A model generated the notes under the pieces. It was not told the DNA's origin. It was given only the letters and a program-made list of their open reading frames with translations, and did not search any database. A program made the translations under genes and the position numbers. This document shows, piece after piece, positions 1 through 8,674 of a stretch of DNA of 64,000 nt. Position 1 is the first letter of the stretch. Every line of letters begins with the position of its first letter. Source of the stretch: Phycisphaerae bacterium (GTDB lineage: Bacteria; Planctomycetota; Phycisphaerae; UBA1845); the NCBI GenBank assembly GCA_029260075.1, contig JAJDDY010000028.1:113108-177107 (forward strand). Reading direction: 5' to 3'.

Positions 1-1803
1 CCCCCACGCGTCAATCAGCGCGACTTCGCCGGGTGCGAGGGTTTCGTTGCTCGCGCGGTGGACTTGGTGCGATTCTCCGATCGCTACGAGCAGTTGGCCA
101 CGCACCTGTTGGGTACGACGATCGTTCTACAGACGTTTGACCATGCGTGTGCAGCCGCAGCCGACGATGTTTCAGGCCATCGTTTCGTAACGCTTCAGGG
201 CGAAGTGGTCGAGCCCGACGGTCGCATCTGCCTCGGTCCGGCCAGCTCTTCCGGCGGACTGATTTCTCGCAAGAGCGAATTGCGCGATCTCGATACCCGC
301 GAGACGGAACTTGGTCAACGTATTTCGACGCTCAGCGATCAACTCAATCGTACGCAAGCCGAAACAGATAATCTCGAGCGTGAGCAGTCCGAACTCCGCA
401 GCGCGATGTACGACACCAATACGGAAAAGGTCGAAGCCAACGCCGCCAACCGCAACGTTCAGGAAACTGTCGAGCGTCTCTCCGCTGAACAGCCTCTGAT
501 CGCTCAGGAAGTCGCACTCATCGAACAGCAGATCGACGAAGTTCTCGCACAGACCGCCGAGAGCACAAGATTGCTTGAAGGGATGGAGCGGGAAAACGTC
601 GAACGCGAGCAGCGCGTCGAAGAACAGCAGGAAGCCATCGATCAAGTCGTCAACGAGCGGCGACACGTGCAGGACGACCTGACCGCAACCAAGGTTCAGG
701 TGGGGCAACTGACCGAAAAACGCGCAGCCGCCACCGAGACCATTAACACGCTCGGGCGCACAATCCACGAACTGCAAAACGCCTTGGCTGAAGCCAAGCG
801 CGACGTCGAGCAGTGTCGCGGGCGCATCGAAGATGCCGAAACCACTGTTACGCAGAGTCGCGAACGGGCTGCATCGCTCGCCAAGAGCATCCACGATCTC
901 GAAGCTCGATGCGCCGAGGTTCGCAGAACACGCGACGATCTGCGGGTCGAGTCTGAGCAACTCACCACGTCCATCAGGGAAGGGCGTTTGCGTCTTGAGA
1001 AGCTTGAGCACGAACTCCACGAACGAGAAATGTCTCTCGCCGAAGTGAACGTCCGGCGGGACACGCTCGTAACGCGTGTGGCTGAGGAACTGGATATTGA
1101 CTTGTCCTTGCGCTACGCCGAGTACGAGCACAAAGACCAGAATTGGGAAGACGTCGAAACGGAGATTTCCGAACTACGCCGCAAGATGGACCGTCTAGGC
1201 AACGTGAATCTTGACGCCATCGATGAGCTAGAAGAGTTGGCTGAGCGTCACGAATTCCTCACCAAGCAGCGTGATGACCTCAACGACTCGAACAGACAGC
1301 TACAGCAATTGATCGAGCAGCTCAACGTCGAATCCCGTGAGCGCTTTCAGACTACGTTCACTCAGATACGCGACCACTTCCGCGCCCTGTTCCGCAAGCT
1401 GTTTGGCGGTGGACGGGCCGATATCGTGCTTGAAGATCCGGAGGACATCTTGGAATGTGGAATTGAGATTCTCGCTCAACCGCCGGGCAAAGAGTTGCAA
1501 TCCATCTCGCTCATGTCCGGTGGCGAGAAGTCCATGACCGCGATCGCCCTGTTAATGAGTATTTTCAGCTGCCGCCCCGCGCCGTTTGCCATCATGGACG
1601 AAGTGGATGCCGCCCTCGACGAAGCCAACAACGACCGTTTCAATCGCATCGTTCAGGAATTTGTTGCGATGTCGCAGTTCCTGGTCATCACGCACTCTAA
1701 GTGGACGATGGGAATCGGCGACCGGCTGTACGGTATCACCATGCAGGAGCCCGGCGTGTCGACGCGCGTCAGCGTCGAACTAACCGGCGCCAACGTCGCC
1801 TAA
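1..1803 (+). CDS. smc: Chromosome segregation ATPase SMC, C-terminal part (5' end outside window)
   Basis: The frame is open from base 1, so the gene begins upstream of the window; the GTG at 58 is an internal codon. SMC dimers condense and segregate chromosomes with ScpA/ScpB. The visible part starts in the hinge domain, runs through a long charged coiled coil (about bases 230-1350, rich in E, R, Q and L heptads), and ends in the C-terminal half of the ABC head. That half carries the signature LMSGGEKSM near base 1510 and the Walker B/D-loop stretch FAIMDEVDAALDE near 1590, followed by an ITHSK switch histidine. The Walker A half is off the window. The family assignment is certain from these motifs and their order. 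Confidence 0.96.
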   Translation, partial: PPRVNQRDFAGCEGFVARAVDLVRFSDRYEQLATHLLGTTIVLQTFDHACAAAADDVSGHRFVTLQGEVVEPDGRICLGPASSSGGLISRKSELRDLDTRETELGQRISTLSDQLNRTQAETDNLEREQSELRSAMYDTNTEKVEANAANRNVQETVERLSAEQPLIAQEVALIEQQIDEVLAQTAESTRLLEGMERENVEREQRVEEQQEAIDQVVNERRHVQDDLTATKVQVGQLTEKRAAATETINTLGRTIHELQNALAEAKRDVEQCRGRIEDAETTVTQSRERAASLAKSIHDLEARCAEVRRTRDDLRVESEQLTTSIREGRLRLEKLEHELHEREMSLAEVNVRRDTLVTRVAEELDIDLSLRYAEYEHKDQNWEDVETEISELRRKMDRLGNVNLDAIDELEELAERHEFLTKQRDDLNDSNRQLQQLIEQLNVESRERFQTTFTQIRDHFRALFRKLFGGGRADIVLEDPEDILECGIEILAQPPGKELQSISLMSGGEKSMTAIALLMSIFSCRPAPFAIMDEVDAALDEANNDRFNRIVQEFVAMSQFLVITHSKWTMGIGDRLYGITMQEPGVSTRVSVELTGANVA

Positions 1804-1818
1804 CAGCCTGGTGAACAA

Positions 1819-1858
1819 GTGTGGCACCGGCTTCCATCCGGTGTTCTTCGGCTGATCG
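1819..1858. repeat. Dispersed repeat family C (CCGGCTGGAAGCCGG type), reverse copy
   Basis: Contains GTGTGGCACCGGCTTCC and a following CCGGTG, a degenerate inverted form of a unit seen more fully near 59511 and 61010 (GGATCACCGGCTGGAAGCCG followed by GTGCCACAC). It lies in the gap between smc and the next gene. The core is itself palindromic. No coding function is apparent. Confidence 0.6.
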
Positions 1859-1989
1859 CAGATCTTGGACGAGCGCGCCACGCGCCCGCGCATCTAATGG
1901 AAAACGACCCGTGGCCGATACCTGTGCGTATCGAAGGTCCACGGGTCGCCTCTTCCACAATCCCCTCCTGGAGTTTGGGAGGTGGAGAA

Positions 1990-2256
1990 CTACTGCGATG
2001 AATTGTTGTCCTCCAACATCTTGCGAAGCTGGTCGTTCTCTCGGCGTGTGGCTTCCAGATCGAACAGCATGTACTTAATACTCAAACGCACGAAATCGAT
2101 GCTCTCCTGCAAGCTGGTGACGGTCTTCTTAAGCTGACGATGGCGCTCACGTGTCTGCTCCGCAAGAAGTTCCAGCTTGTCACGCTCGCCGGCTGGCAGC
2201 GTTCCGATTTCTGCGATCAATTCAGTCAGCTTCCTCTGAAAAGTTTCTTCGTTCAT
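1990..2256 (-). CDS. Small coiled-coil protein, function unknown
   Basis: An 88-residue protein starting MNEETFQRKL. I chose the ATG at 2256 rather than the longer upstream frame because a strong G-rich Shine-Dalgarno (GGGGGGAAG) lies about 5 bases before it, and the upstream extension reads like translated noncoding DNA. The product is rich in E, L, R and Q with heptad spacing, predicting two helices that could form a coiled coil, and it is very hydrophilic with no signal peptide, so it is probably cytoplasmic. I do not recognise a named family. It stands alone between smc and murA, convergent with smc. Confidence 0.7.
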   Translation of the reverse strand: MNEETFQRKLTELIAEIGTLPAGERDKLELLAEQTRERHRQLKKTVTSLQESIDFVRLSIKYMLFDLEATRRENDQLRKMLEDNNSSQ

Positions 2257-2610
2257 CGTGTCTTCCCCCCGTTTGGTCGCGTGCCCCAATCGCTTCGTAT
2301 TGGGACGAAATATCCAGTCCGGCACCTCGCAGGCAACGGCCTGCACACCGGGTGTGATGCACTGGGCGTACCTATGGCACGGCTGGCATGGCATATTCCG
2401 CATGGGATCGTAACGTGCTATCGCATAGGGGGTTACGTAGTTCGATCCGATTCGGCGCGACGCATTCGATCGGCCGGTCTGTGCCGACATGTTTCAAGAA
2501 AACCACGTCAGATGGGAACGGATTCACCACAGAAGTAGGGCAAGGTCCGAAAACGACCACACGGCGTGCGAGTTCGATGTCCGAGAAACTGGGCACCAGC
2601 GCGCGACGCT

Positions 2611-2757
2611 AGGAACGTGTGTGAGAAGACGTACCAGAGGGTTGGCGACGAACCGATGGTCGGCGACTGACCGAAACGCGCCCGTGAGGAAGCGGTCTGG
2701 CTCGGAGTGCGAAAACCGCTCCCTGGCAGTCGCGGCTGGGTTCGAAGCACGCCTCCC
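2611..2757. repeat. Dispersed hairpin repeat family A, degenerate copy
   Basis: Begins with the outer motif GAACGTGTGTGAGAAGACGTA, then CGCGCCCGTGAGGAAGCGGT as left inner arm, and a diverged right arm (CGCTCCCTGGCAGTCGCGGCT). The same architecture is seen near 6681, 14183 and 16862. Most of the gap between the small coiled-coil gene and murA outside this element holds nothing recognisable. Confidence 0.7.
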
Positions 2758-2773
2758 GATACACCCTCTACGA

Positions 2774-4039
2774 TCATTCCTGCAAACGACGGATGTTCGC
2801 ACCAACGCCGGCGAGTTTCTTTTCGATCTGCTCATACCCGCGATCAATGTGGTAGACGCGGTGGATGCGCGTGGTGCCCTTGGCTACGAGACCGCCGAGC
2901 ACCAGCGCAGCCGACGCCCGTAGGTCTGACGCCATGACCTGCGCTCCGACAAGGCGCTTCACGCCTTCGATGATTACGGTTGGCCCCTCCTTGCGCAGCA
3001 TCGCCCCCATACGGTTGAGTTCGCCGACGTGAAGAAAGCGGTCGGGGAAGACCTTCTCGGTGATCATGCTGTTGCCGTCCGCCAAACACAGCAGGACCAT
3101 GAGTTGCGCCTGCAGATCGGTCGGGAAGCCCGGATAGGGTTGGGTGGTGGCTTGCACCGGTTCGAGCCGGCGCGATGAGGATACGGATATGCCTTGTTCG
3201 GCGCGTTCGATGATCACGCCGACGCGGCGCAAACGATCGACGACGGCTTGCAAGTGATCGATTCGCGCGTTGCGGACTTCGACGTCACCGTTTGTGATCG
3301 CCGCGGCAATCATGTATGTGCCGGCTTCGATGCGGTCGGCCACGATGGAGTGTTCCGTACCGGTCAGTGACTCAACACCTTCGATGACGATCTGTGGCGT
3401 GCCCTGACCGGAAATTCTCGCGCCGCAGGCGTTGAGGAACGCAGCCAGGTCGACGATTTCGGGCTCGCAAGCCGCCGAATCGATCACGGTTCGCCCCGTC
3501 GCCAGCGTCGCGGCCATCATCACGTTGGCGGTCGCGGTGACGGACGAACCGAACGGACCGCCAAGGAAAATATCCGTCCCGGTAAGTTTCTTCGCGCGCA
3601 ATATGACGTCACCGTTAACCAGGTCATGATCAGCGCCGAGCCCTTCGAGCCCGCGAACGTGCAGGTCGATCGGTCGATCACCGATCGCGCATCCGCCGGG
3701 CATGGATACCTGAGCCCGCTTACGTTTCGCAAGCAGCGGTCCCATTACGCAGACGCTCGCACGCATCTTGTTCACAAGGTTGTATTCAGCACAGACGTTC
3801 ATCTCGTCCTTGACACAGAGTCGCATGACGCCCTCGTCGTCGCGCTCCGCTTTGACACCAAGACGGGTCAGCAGCAGTTGCATCTGCCGGACATCGGCGA
3901 GGTCCGGGACGTTGTGCAGCGTCGTTTCTCCGTCCACCAGAATGGAAGCGGCCATGATGGGTAGTGCTGCATTCTTGGCACCGCTGATATCAATCGTGCC
4001 CTTGAGTCGCGCCCCGCCGACAATTTCAAGAAACTCCAT
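2774..4039 (-). CDS. murA: UDP-N-acetylglucosamine 1-carboxyvinyltransferase
   Basis: A 421-residue protein of normal MurA length. MurA transfers enolpyruvate from PEP to UDP-GlcNAc, the first committed cytoplasmic step of peptidoglycan synthesis. The N-terminal SGAKNAALP places the substrate-binding Lys22-Asn23 as in E. coli MurA, and [11 protein letters not shown] carries the catalytic cysteine (residue 117), so this version should be fosfomycin-sensitive in principle. The gene lies 86 bases downstream of prmC on the same strand, so co-transcription is likely. Its presence bears on the older question of peptidoglycan in planctomycetes. Confidence 0.97.
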   Translation of the reverse strand: MEFLEIVGGARLKGTIDISGAKNAALPIMAASILVDGETTLHNVPDLADVRQMQLLLTRLGVKAERDDEGVMRLCVKDEMNVCAEYNLVNKMRASVCVMGPLLAKRKRAQVSMPGGCAIGDRPIDLHVRGLEGLGADHDLVNGDVILRAKKLTGTDIFLGGPFGSSVTATANVMMAATLATGRTVIDSAACEPEIVDLAAFLNACGARISGQGTPQIVIEGVESLTGTEHSIVADRIEAGTYMIAAAITNGDVEVRNARIDHLQAVVDRLRRVGVIIERAEQGISVSSSRRLEPVQATTQPYPGFPTDLQAQLMVLLCLADGNSMITEKVFPDRFLHVGELNRMGAMLRKEGPTVIIEGVKRLVGAQVMASDLRASAALVLGGLVAKGTTRIHRVYHIDRGYEQIEKKLAGVGANIRRLQE

Positions 4040-4125
4040 AGTTCAGCCCTATCAATCCGTTGATTATGCGTATCGCAGACAATGCTTATCGCAGGCTTCC
4101 AGCCTGCCCGCTAAGTCCTGTGCGC

Positions 4126-5040
4126 CTACTCGTCAGCGCCGCGTTGCCCAAACATGAGAACCCGATCACGACCGACGGTCCGGTCTTTCCACGTCGCGTG
4201 ATGAACGATTGAGCCCCCGGTTTCGACCGCATCGATCACGGCGTCGGCTCGCCCGTCGTCGATCTCCACAAACACCACGCCCCGCGATTGTAAAAGGTTG
4301 GACGCTTCGGCGCCAATCGTGCGGTAGAACGACAACCCGTCGCCGCCGTCGCCCAGCGCCAGATGGGGTTCGAAGTCCTTGACCGCAGCATCCAAGTCAG
4401 CCATTCGGTCCGACGGGATGTACGGCGGGTTGGACATCAGCACGTCGAACCCGCCGGGTGGTACGCACTCCGCCGGTAGGGTCAGGCGGTCGGCTTCCAC
4501 GAAGCGGCAGCGATCCGACACGCCATGTCGCGCGGCATTCTCGAGTGCGATCGCCAACGCATCGGGCGCGATATCAGCCGCCACCATGGTGGCTTCCTTA
4601 AGCTGCGTCAACAGTGCAATGGCGATGCACCCGCTTCCGGTTCCGACATCGAGCAACTTCGCCGCGGCGAGTGCAACGCTACGGCAATGATCGATCACGC
4701 ATTCAACGAGCACTTCGGTTTCCGGGCGGGGGATGAGCACGTCGCGGCTGACGCGGAACGTCAGCGAGAAGAATTCCTTTTGCCCAACGAGGTAAGCCGT
4801 CGGTTCGTGGTCCGCCGCCCGTTGCACCAGCTCACGAAAGCGTGTTCGCGGCTCAGCGTCCACTTCGCTTTCGAAACGCGCGTAGAGATCGATGCGGCGG
4901 GTGGATAGGACGTGCGCCAAGAGCACTTCGGCGGACAATCGGGCGTCGGGCACGCCCTTGTCAGCCAGGTATTTCGACGTCCAGCCGATCAACCGCCCGA
5001 TGGTCCACTCGCATTCATGCACCTGCTCCGAAGCGCTCAT
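4126..5040 (-). CDS. prmC: Peptide chain release factor N5-glutamine methyltransferase
   Basis: 304 residues. PrmC (HemK) methylates the glutamine of the GGQ motif in release factors RF1 and RF2, using S-adenosylmethionine. Visible are an N-terminal helical domain (about 1-90), the VLIPRPETEVLV linker (about 101-112), the SAM motif DVGTGSG (131-137) and the catalytic NPPY (204-207). The start ATG at 5040 gives the usual family length. It is followed by murA on the same strand. In many bacteria prmC sits next to prfA, but prfA is not adjacent here; the gene upstream of 5041 is absent. Confidence 0.95.
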   Translation of the reverse strand: MSASEQVHECEWTIGRLIGWTSKYLADKGVPDARLSAEVLLAHVLSTRRIDLYARFESEVDAEPRTRFRELVQRAADHEPTAYLVGQKEFFSLTFRVSRDVLIPRPETEVLVECVIDHCRSVALAAAKLLDVGTGSGCIAIALLTQLKEATMVAADIAPDALAIALENAARHGVSDRCRFVEADRLTLPAECVPPGGFDVLMSNPPYIPSDRMADLDAAVKDFEPHLALGDGGDGLSFYRTIGAEASNLLQSRGVVFVEIDDGRADAVIDAVETGGSIVHHATWKDRTVGRDRVLMFGQRGADE

Positions 5041-5087
5041 GCGCCCGTTATATCAGAGATGATGCCGCGATGCGACGCATGGAATAG

Positions 5088-5160
5088 TGCGTGCGAGAAG
5101 GGATTCACGCACGAGCAAGAAGGGATTCACGCGCTGGGACGTGATTCCTATCTCGTCCCC
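5088..5160. repeat. Repeat family E: GATTCACGCAC / GGGACGTGATTCC units
   Basis: Two units of GAGAAGGGATTCACGC and AAGAAGGGATTCACGC are followed by GCTGGGACGTGATTCC and ATCTCGTCCCC. The same two units recur together between 6580 and 6925, and in reverse orientation between 59575 and 59715. This fills the 220-base gap between prmC and the monooxygenase gene. Confidence 0.65.
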
Positions 5161-5260
5161 GGGTGGATGAGGACCAACAAGAACGGCACCGGTCGTCAAC
5201 CCGCGTACTCCGCGGGTGACGACCAGTGCCGCATCGATCGGTCGTTGGCGTAGCCGGGTG

Positions 5261-5587
5261 CTAGTGGCTGCCGACCGGGCAACCGCCCGTGTGCTGATGC
5301 TCTTCGCCGCCGTAGACTTCGTGTTTCGGTCGACCAGCCAGGATTTGCTCTTTGCCCCAGTTGGCTACATTCTTGAACGTGTCCGATGCGATGAACGCGT
5401 CGAACGCCGGCTTGCTGTTCCACTGCGAAACGATCAGATATTGGTGGGCGTCGTTGATCTGGCGGTACATGAATGTCTCGCCATGCCCCTCAATTCCCTC
5501 CATCGCAGCGACGACCTTGTTGAAGGCGTTTTCGAATGTTTCTTCCTTGCCAGGTAGCACCTGGTAATTCATGCCAATCGTAACCAC
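5261..5587 (-). CDS. Antibiotic biosynthesis monooxygenase (ABM) domain protein
   Basis: A 108-residue single-domain protein with the ABM ferredoxin-like pattern: MNYQVLPGKEETFE at the start, then YLIVSQWNSKPAFDAF and a DTFKN helix. The family includes heme-degrading monooxygenases (HmoA, IsdG) and small cofactor-free oxygenases, usually dimeric. The start is GTG at 5587 with GAGGAG seven bases upstream; an internal ATG five codons on is possible. The C-terminus adds a His-rich tail (EEHQHTGGC), which may bind metal. Substrate cannot be told from sequence. Confidence 0.85.
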   Translation of the reverse strand: MVTIGMNYQVLPGKEETFENAFNKVVAAMEGIEGHGETFMYRQINDAHQYLIVSQWNSKPAFDAFIASDTFKNVANWGKEQILAGRPKHEVYGGEEHQHTGGCPVGSH

Positions 5588-5788
5588 GTCATTTCTCCTC
5601 TTTGCGAATTTGTGCGGTAGCGCCGTTCATCAATGCGGATCGGCGCCAACTGTTGCGAAGCCCAAGTACCGTAGTCTCTACTATGTTCGGACGATTCGCA
5701 ACAAGACTGTGCCAATCCGTACCCGGCGATGGCGGCGCCGCGAACTCGACCGTTGATCTTACGGCGCACTTCGTGCAAACTGACCCGG

Positions 5789-6565
5789 ATGCGAAGCAAG
5801 AAAAGCGACGAAACGGACCCCGCTTCCATTTTCAACAGGGCGGAGTGGTATGACCGCGGCATCAATTGGACCGCGCGGCTGGATCGGGAAATCCCTGTAC
5901 TCACCGAGGTGTTCGGACCACCGGGAGAGGGTGGGATTCTCGACGCCGGGTGTGGCCCCGGGCGGCAGGCGTCGGCCCTGGCCAAAATGGGCTATCGTGT
6001 GACCGGCGCTGATGCGAGCGAGGATATGCTCTCGATCGCACGGCGTGATGCGTCCGGCGGCGGTCCGAACTACGTCCTGGCCAGATACGATCAGATCAGC
6101 GAGCAAGTCGCGGACGGATTCGACGGAATCTACTGCCTGGGTAACGCCTTGGCGGCCGCTGGTTCGCGCGATGCCGTCAGAGATGCCCTGGCGCAATTCT
6201 CGCGATGCCTACGCGATCGTGGACGACTCTTTTTCCAGGTGCTCAACTTCCCACGAATGCGGACGGAACAGCCATGCACTAGGGGTCCGCGCGTGGCGTC
6301 GGTTGACGGCGTCGATTACATCTCCGTACGGCACTTTCATTTTGGCGAAGACGTCTGCCAGGTGACGAACGTCACGCTGTTCAACGCTGATGCGTGGACC
6401 ATGCGTAGCCACAGTGGAACGCTCTATCCCGTCACGATTGACGAGCTGCGCGAATGGGCGGACGAGTTCTCGTTGCGTATTGATGACCTCTGGGGAAGCT
6501 ACAAGCGAGAACCGTTCACGGCCGATCAATCCCCCGAAGTACTCTTGTTCGCAACGCGCGTTTGA
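5789..6565 (+). CDS. Class I SAM-dependent methyltransferase
   Basis: 258 residues from ATG 5789; an alternative in-frame ATG at 5729 would add 20 basic residues that look non-native. The Rossmann-fold motif I is ILDAGCGPGRQASALA, followed by VTGADASEDML (motif II acidic residue) and an FDGIYCLGNAL strand (motif III/IV). The pattern matches Methyltransf_25/11 small-molecule methyltransferases such as those related to UbiE. The substrate is unknown. Its last codons (reading LLFATRV) are duplicated as DNA about 390 bases downstream, next to the paaD 3' end. Confidence 0.87.
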   Translation: MRSKKSDETDPASIFNRAEWYDRGINWTARLDREIPVLTEVFGPPGEGGILDAGCGPGRQASALAKMGYRVTGADASEDMLSIARRDASGGGPNYVLARYDQISEQVADGFDGIYCLGNALAAAGSRDAVRDALAQFSRCLRDRGRLFFQVLNFPRMRTEQPCTRGPRVASVDGVDYISVRHFHFGEDVCQVTNVTLFNADAWTMRSHSGTLYPVTIDELREWADEFSLRIDDLWGSYKREPFTADQSPEVLLFATRV

Positions 6566-6579
6566 CTGCACAGTCCCAA

Positions 6580-6651
6580 GCCTGCGTGTGCTGGGACGTG
6601 ATCGCCTGCGTGTGCTGGGACGTGATTCCCTGTGTGTGCTGGGACGTGATT
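6580..6651. repeat. 24-bp tandem repeat, three copies
   Basis: Unit GCCTGCGTGTGCTGGGACGT plus GATC/GATT, at 6580-6603, 6604-6627 and 6628-6651. Copies 1 and 2 differ only at the last base; copy 3 has a few substitutions. The core GCTGGGACGTGATTCC also occurs once near 5135. Confidence 0.9.
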
Positions 6652-6680
6652 CCCATCTCGTCCCCGACGCATTTTTTTGC

Positions 6681-6806
6681 GTGTGTGAGAAGAGGTATTT
6701 GACGGTTTGCGATGAACCGAGCCGCGCCCGTGAGGAAGCGGTTTGCGCCAGCGAGCCTGGTCGCTTCCCCACGGGCGCGGCTCGGATAGAGGCTTCTCAC
6801 ACACGT
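6681..6806. repeat. Dispersed hairpin repeat family A, full copy
   Basis: Outer arms GTGTGTGAGAAG and CTTCTCACACAC enclose inner arms CCGAGCCGCGCCCGTGAGGA and the complementary TCCCCACGGGCGCGGCTCGG, with a roughly 20-base loop. Transcribed, it would fold into a long two-tier hairpin. Copies also lie near 2611, 14183 and 16862. Confidence 0.85.
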
Positions 6807-6956
6807 TCTAAGGATTTCGATCCCGCACTACTTCGGGGCTAGGTGATCTGCGAAGAGCACGCTGGGGGTGCGAGAAAGGATTCACGCACCAGCAGCCGAG
6901 AAAGGTTCACGCACCAGCAACCGGACTACTCTTGTTCGCAACGCGCGTTGGACCGA

Positions 6957-7550
6957 TCAAAGCTCCACGGTCTTGAAATGCTCGAAGGACTGAAGGCACT
7001 TGTTGCAGTAGTGAATCGATCGGCATAGCGTAGGACCGAATAGCGATTCCACGACCGTTTCCGTCGAATCGCAAAAGGGGCAGGGCACGGTTTCGGCCGG
7101 TGGCATGACCGAGCTGGAAGTGCGGCCAATTTGATTCCCGCACGTCGACGCCAGCGGCGGCGCCAGGCCGAATTCCTTAAGCTTGCGACGCCCTGTCTCC
7201 GTCAGTCGATCTGAAGTCCACGGCGGGTCGAACACCGTGTTGACCGTCACATCGTCTTCGCCCGCGCGTTCGACAGCCGAGCGAATCTCGTCACAGATCA
7301 TCTCGACCGCCGGGCAGCCGACGAACGTTGGTGTTACATCGACCACGACGCAAGTCCCGCCGATCCGTACGCCGGCAACAATACCCAGATCGACGATGCT
7401 GAGCACCGGGATTTCCGGATCGGTTACACTCGCGACCGCCTGCCACACAGCCTCAAGACGCCCCGCGTCGGCGGATGTGTCGGCGGTCCCCCGGTCGGGG
7501 CCATATTGCGCTCGTCGCTCGGCGTCGCTATTGGCCATGGGATTCACCAT
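6957..7550 (-). CDS. paaD: Phenylacetyl-CoA epoxidase accessory subunit PaaD
   Basis: 197 residues from the ATG at 7550, which overlaps the paaC stop (ATGGTGA); an ATG at 7538 is an alternative. PaaD belongs to the MIP18/SufT-like family, needed to mature the PaaABCE 1,2-phenylacetyl-CoA epoxidase, probably through Fe-S or diiron assembly. Visible are the DPEIPVLSIVDLGIV motif typical of the domain, VTPTFVGCPA with its conserved cysteine, and a C-terminal four-cysteine ribbon (CPFCDS and CNKC) characteristic of PaaD/PaaJ. It is the last gene of the block; paaE, the reductase, does not follow. Confidence 0.93.
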   Translation of the reverse strand: MVNPMANSDAERRAQYGPDRGTADTSADAGRLEAVWQAVASVTDPEIPVLSIVDLGIVAGVRIGGTCVVVDVTPTFVGCPAVEMICDEIRSAVERAGEDDVTVNTVFDPPWTSDRLTETGRRKLKEFGLAPPLASTCGNQIGRTSSSVMPPAETVPCPFCDSTETVVESLFGPTLCRSIHYCNKCLQSFEHFKTVEL

Positions 7551-8332
7551 TTCGCAGCGGGGTCGATTTTGTACACGATTTGCATATCGTTGAGTAACGA
7601 GGTCAGCGATTCCGGGTGATGCCCCACACGACCGCCGTACGCCGCTTGGGCGGTCTCCGGTTGTTCGAGCCCGGCGTCCGCAAGCACCGGCGCCACGGCC
7701 GATTCCCACTGACGGCGCAACTCCTCCTCGCGAGGACAGATGCCCGCGAGCGTTAGCGGCTCATCCGCTGCCGTAGGTTCAAACAACCCGAGGGCGTGGG
7801 GGTAGGCTTCGTACAACGCCGTTTGCATTCGCTCATGGCTTTCGTCGGTCGCGTTGCCAAGTCGCAGAACCCAACTTCGCCCGTGCATCAGATGATACTT
7901 TTCTTCGGATCGAATTTTTCGCGCAGCCTGCGCCAGCGGCACGAGCGTTCCTTCGCACAGTGCCGTGAGGCGCACGGTTTCAGAGGCGTCGTAGAGGAAC
8001 TGTCGAAGCAGGCAAAAGGCCCAGTTCTTGTCGTTGGCCAAACTGACCAGCGACGCGCAGCGGTATTCGCGAGGCTTACGTGAAAAAGCGATCGTATCGG
8101 GATCGGGTTCGCCCAGTGCATGCAGCATTTGATAGTAGACTTGCGCATGTCCCATCTCGTCTTGGGCCATGGAGGAAAACGCGATGTCTTCCTCCAGAAT
8201 TGGCGCCAAACCGGTCCACTCGGAGTTGCGGTGTCCCAGGACCAGCTCGTCATCGCCAAGGCGATAGAGCAGGTCGACCAAGGCATCGCGGGTTACGGTC
8301 GTCAGGTCATCAAACGACTCGATTGGTTTCAT
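7544..8332 (-). CDS. paaC: Phenylacetyl-CoA epoxidase structural subunit PaaC
   Basis: 262 residues. I set the start at ATG 8332 because it forms a four-base ATGA overlap with the paaB stop and the protein then begins MKPIESFDDL as expected. PaaC is a ferritin-like four-helix protein that forms the heterodimer with PaaA and stabilises it. DEMGHAQVYY and EEKYHLMHG retain ferritin-like diiron-type residues, although in characterised enzymes the catalytic centre is in PaaA. Translational coupling on both sides implies fixed stoichiometry. Confidence 0.95.
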   Translation of the reverse strand: MKPIESFDDLTTVTRDALVDLLYRLGDDELVLGHRNSEWTGLAPILEEDIAFSSMAQDEMGHAQVYYQMLHALGEPDPDTIAFSRKPREYRCASLVSLANDKNWAFCLLRQFLYDASETVRLTALCEGTLVPLAQAARKIRSEEKYHLMHGRSWVLRLGNATDESHERMQTALYEAYPHALGLFEPTAADEPLTLAGICPREEELRRQWESAVAPVLADAGLEQPETAQAAYGGRVGHHPESLTSLLNDMQIVYKIDPAAKW

Positions 8333-8637
8333 GATGATTGATCCTGATCGACGTCCTTCGATCGAATGGTTTTTGGCGTCTTGTATCCCCACGACTCGCG
8401 GTAGCTCTTGTCCGTTTCGTGCGCGAACATGTCGGCGTCTTCATAGTCGCTGGCGGTGATGGCTTCGACCGGCACGACCCAAAGATTGACGCACGCCTGT
8501 CGTCGGGCGTACTGCTCTTTCGCAAGAAGCAGCGCCATCTCCGGGTCCGTCGCGTGGACCGAGCCCACATACATGTGCGGATCGCCCCTCGCCTGCTGAT
8601 GAAACACTTCGTAGATAGGCCACTGTGTGTCGGTCAT
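8329..8637 (-). CDS. paaB: Phenylacetyl-CoA epoxidase subunit PaaB
   Basis: 102 residues from ATG 8637 (MTDTQWPIYEVF), the normal PaaB length; the open frame extends further upstream but that part overlaps paaA. PaaB is a small bridging subunit of the PaaABCE complex. The segment GDPHMYVGSVHATDPEMAL and the VNLWVVP strand are hallmarks of the family. It starts 37 bases after the paaA stop and overlaps paaC by four bases. Confidence 0.94.
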   Translation of the reverse strand: MTDTQWPIYEVFHQQARGDPHMYVGSVHATDPEMALLLAKEQYARRQACVNLWVVPVEAITASDYEDADMFAHETDKSYRESWGYKTPKTIRSKDVDQDQSS

Positions 8638-8674
8638 GGTTTCATGCTCGTTCGTTCTTTGCTTGTCGTGTTGA

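Larger units (their letters stand above)
6540..6949. repeat. Repeat cluster bounded by 23-bp perfect direct repeats
   Basis: TACTCTTGTTCGCAACGCGC followed by GTT occurs at 6540-6562, inside the 3' end of the methyltransferase gene, and again at 6927-6949, just before the paaD stop codon. Between the copies are a triple 24-bp tandem repeat (6580-6651), a family A hairpin (6681-6806) and family E units (6867-6925). No gene lies in this interval. Confidence 0.85.

Noticed and set aside
172..1131. 319-codon open frame antisense to smc
   Set aside because: It mirrors the smc codon pattern in a GC-rich gene and has no family feature; the SMC frame is certain.
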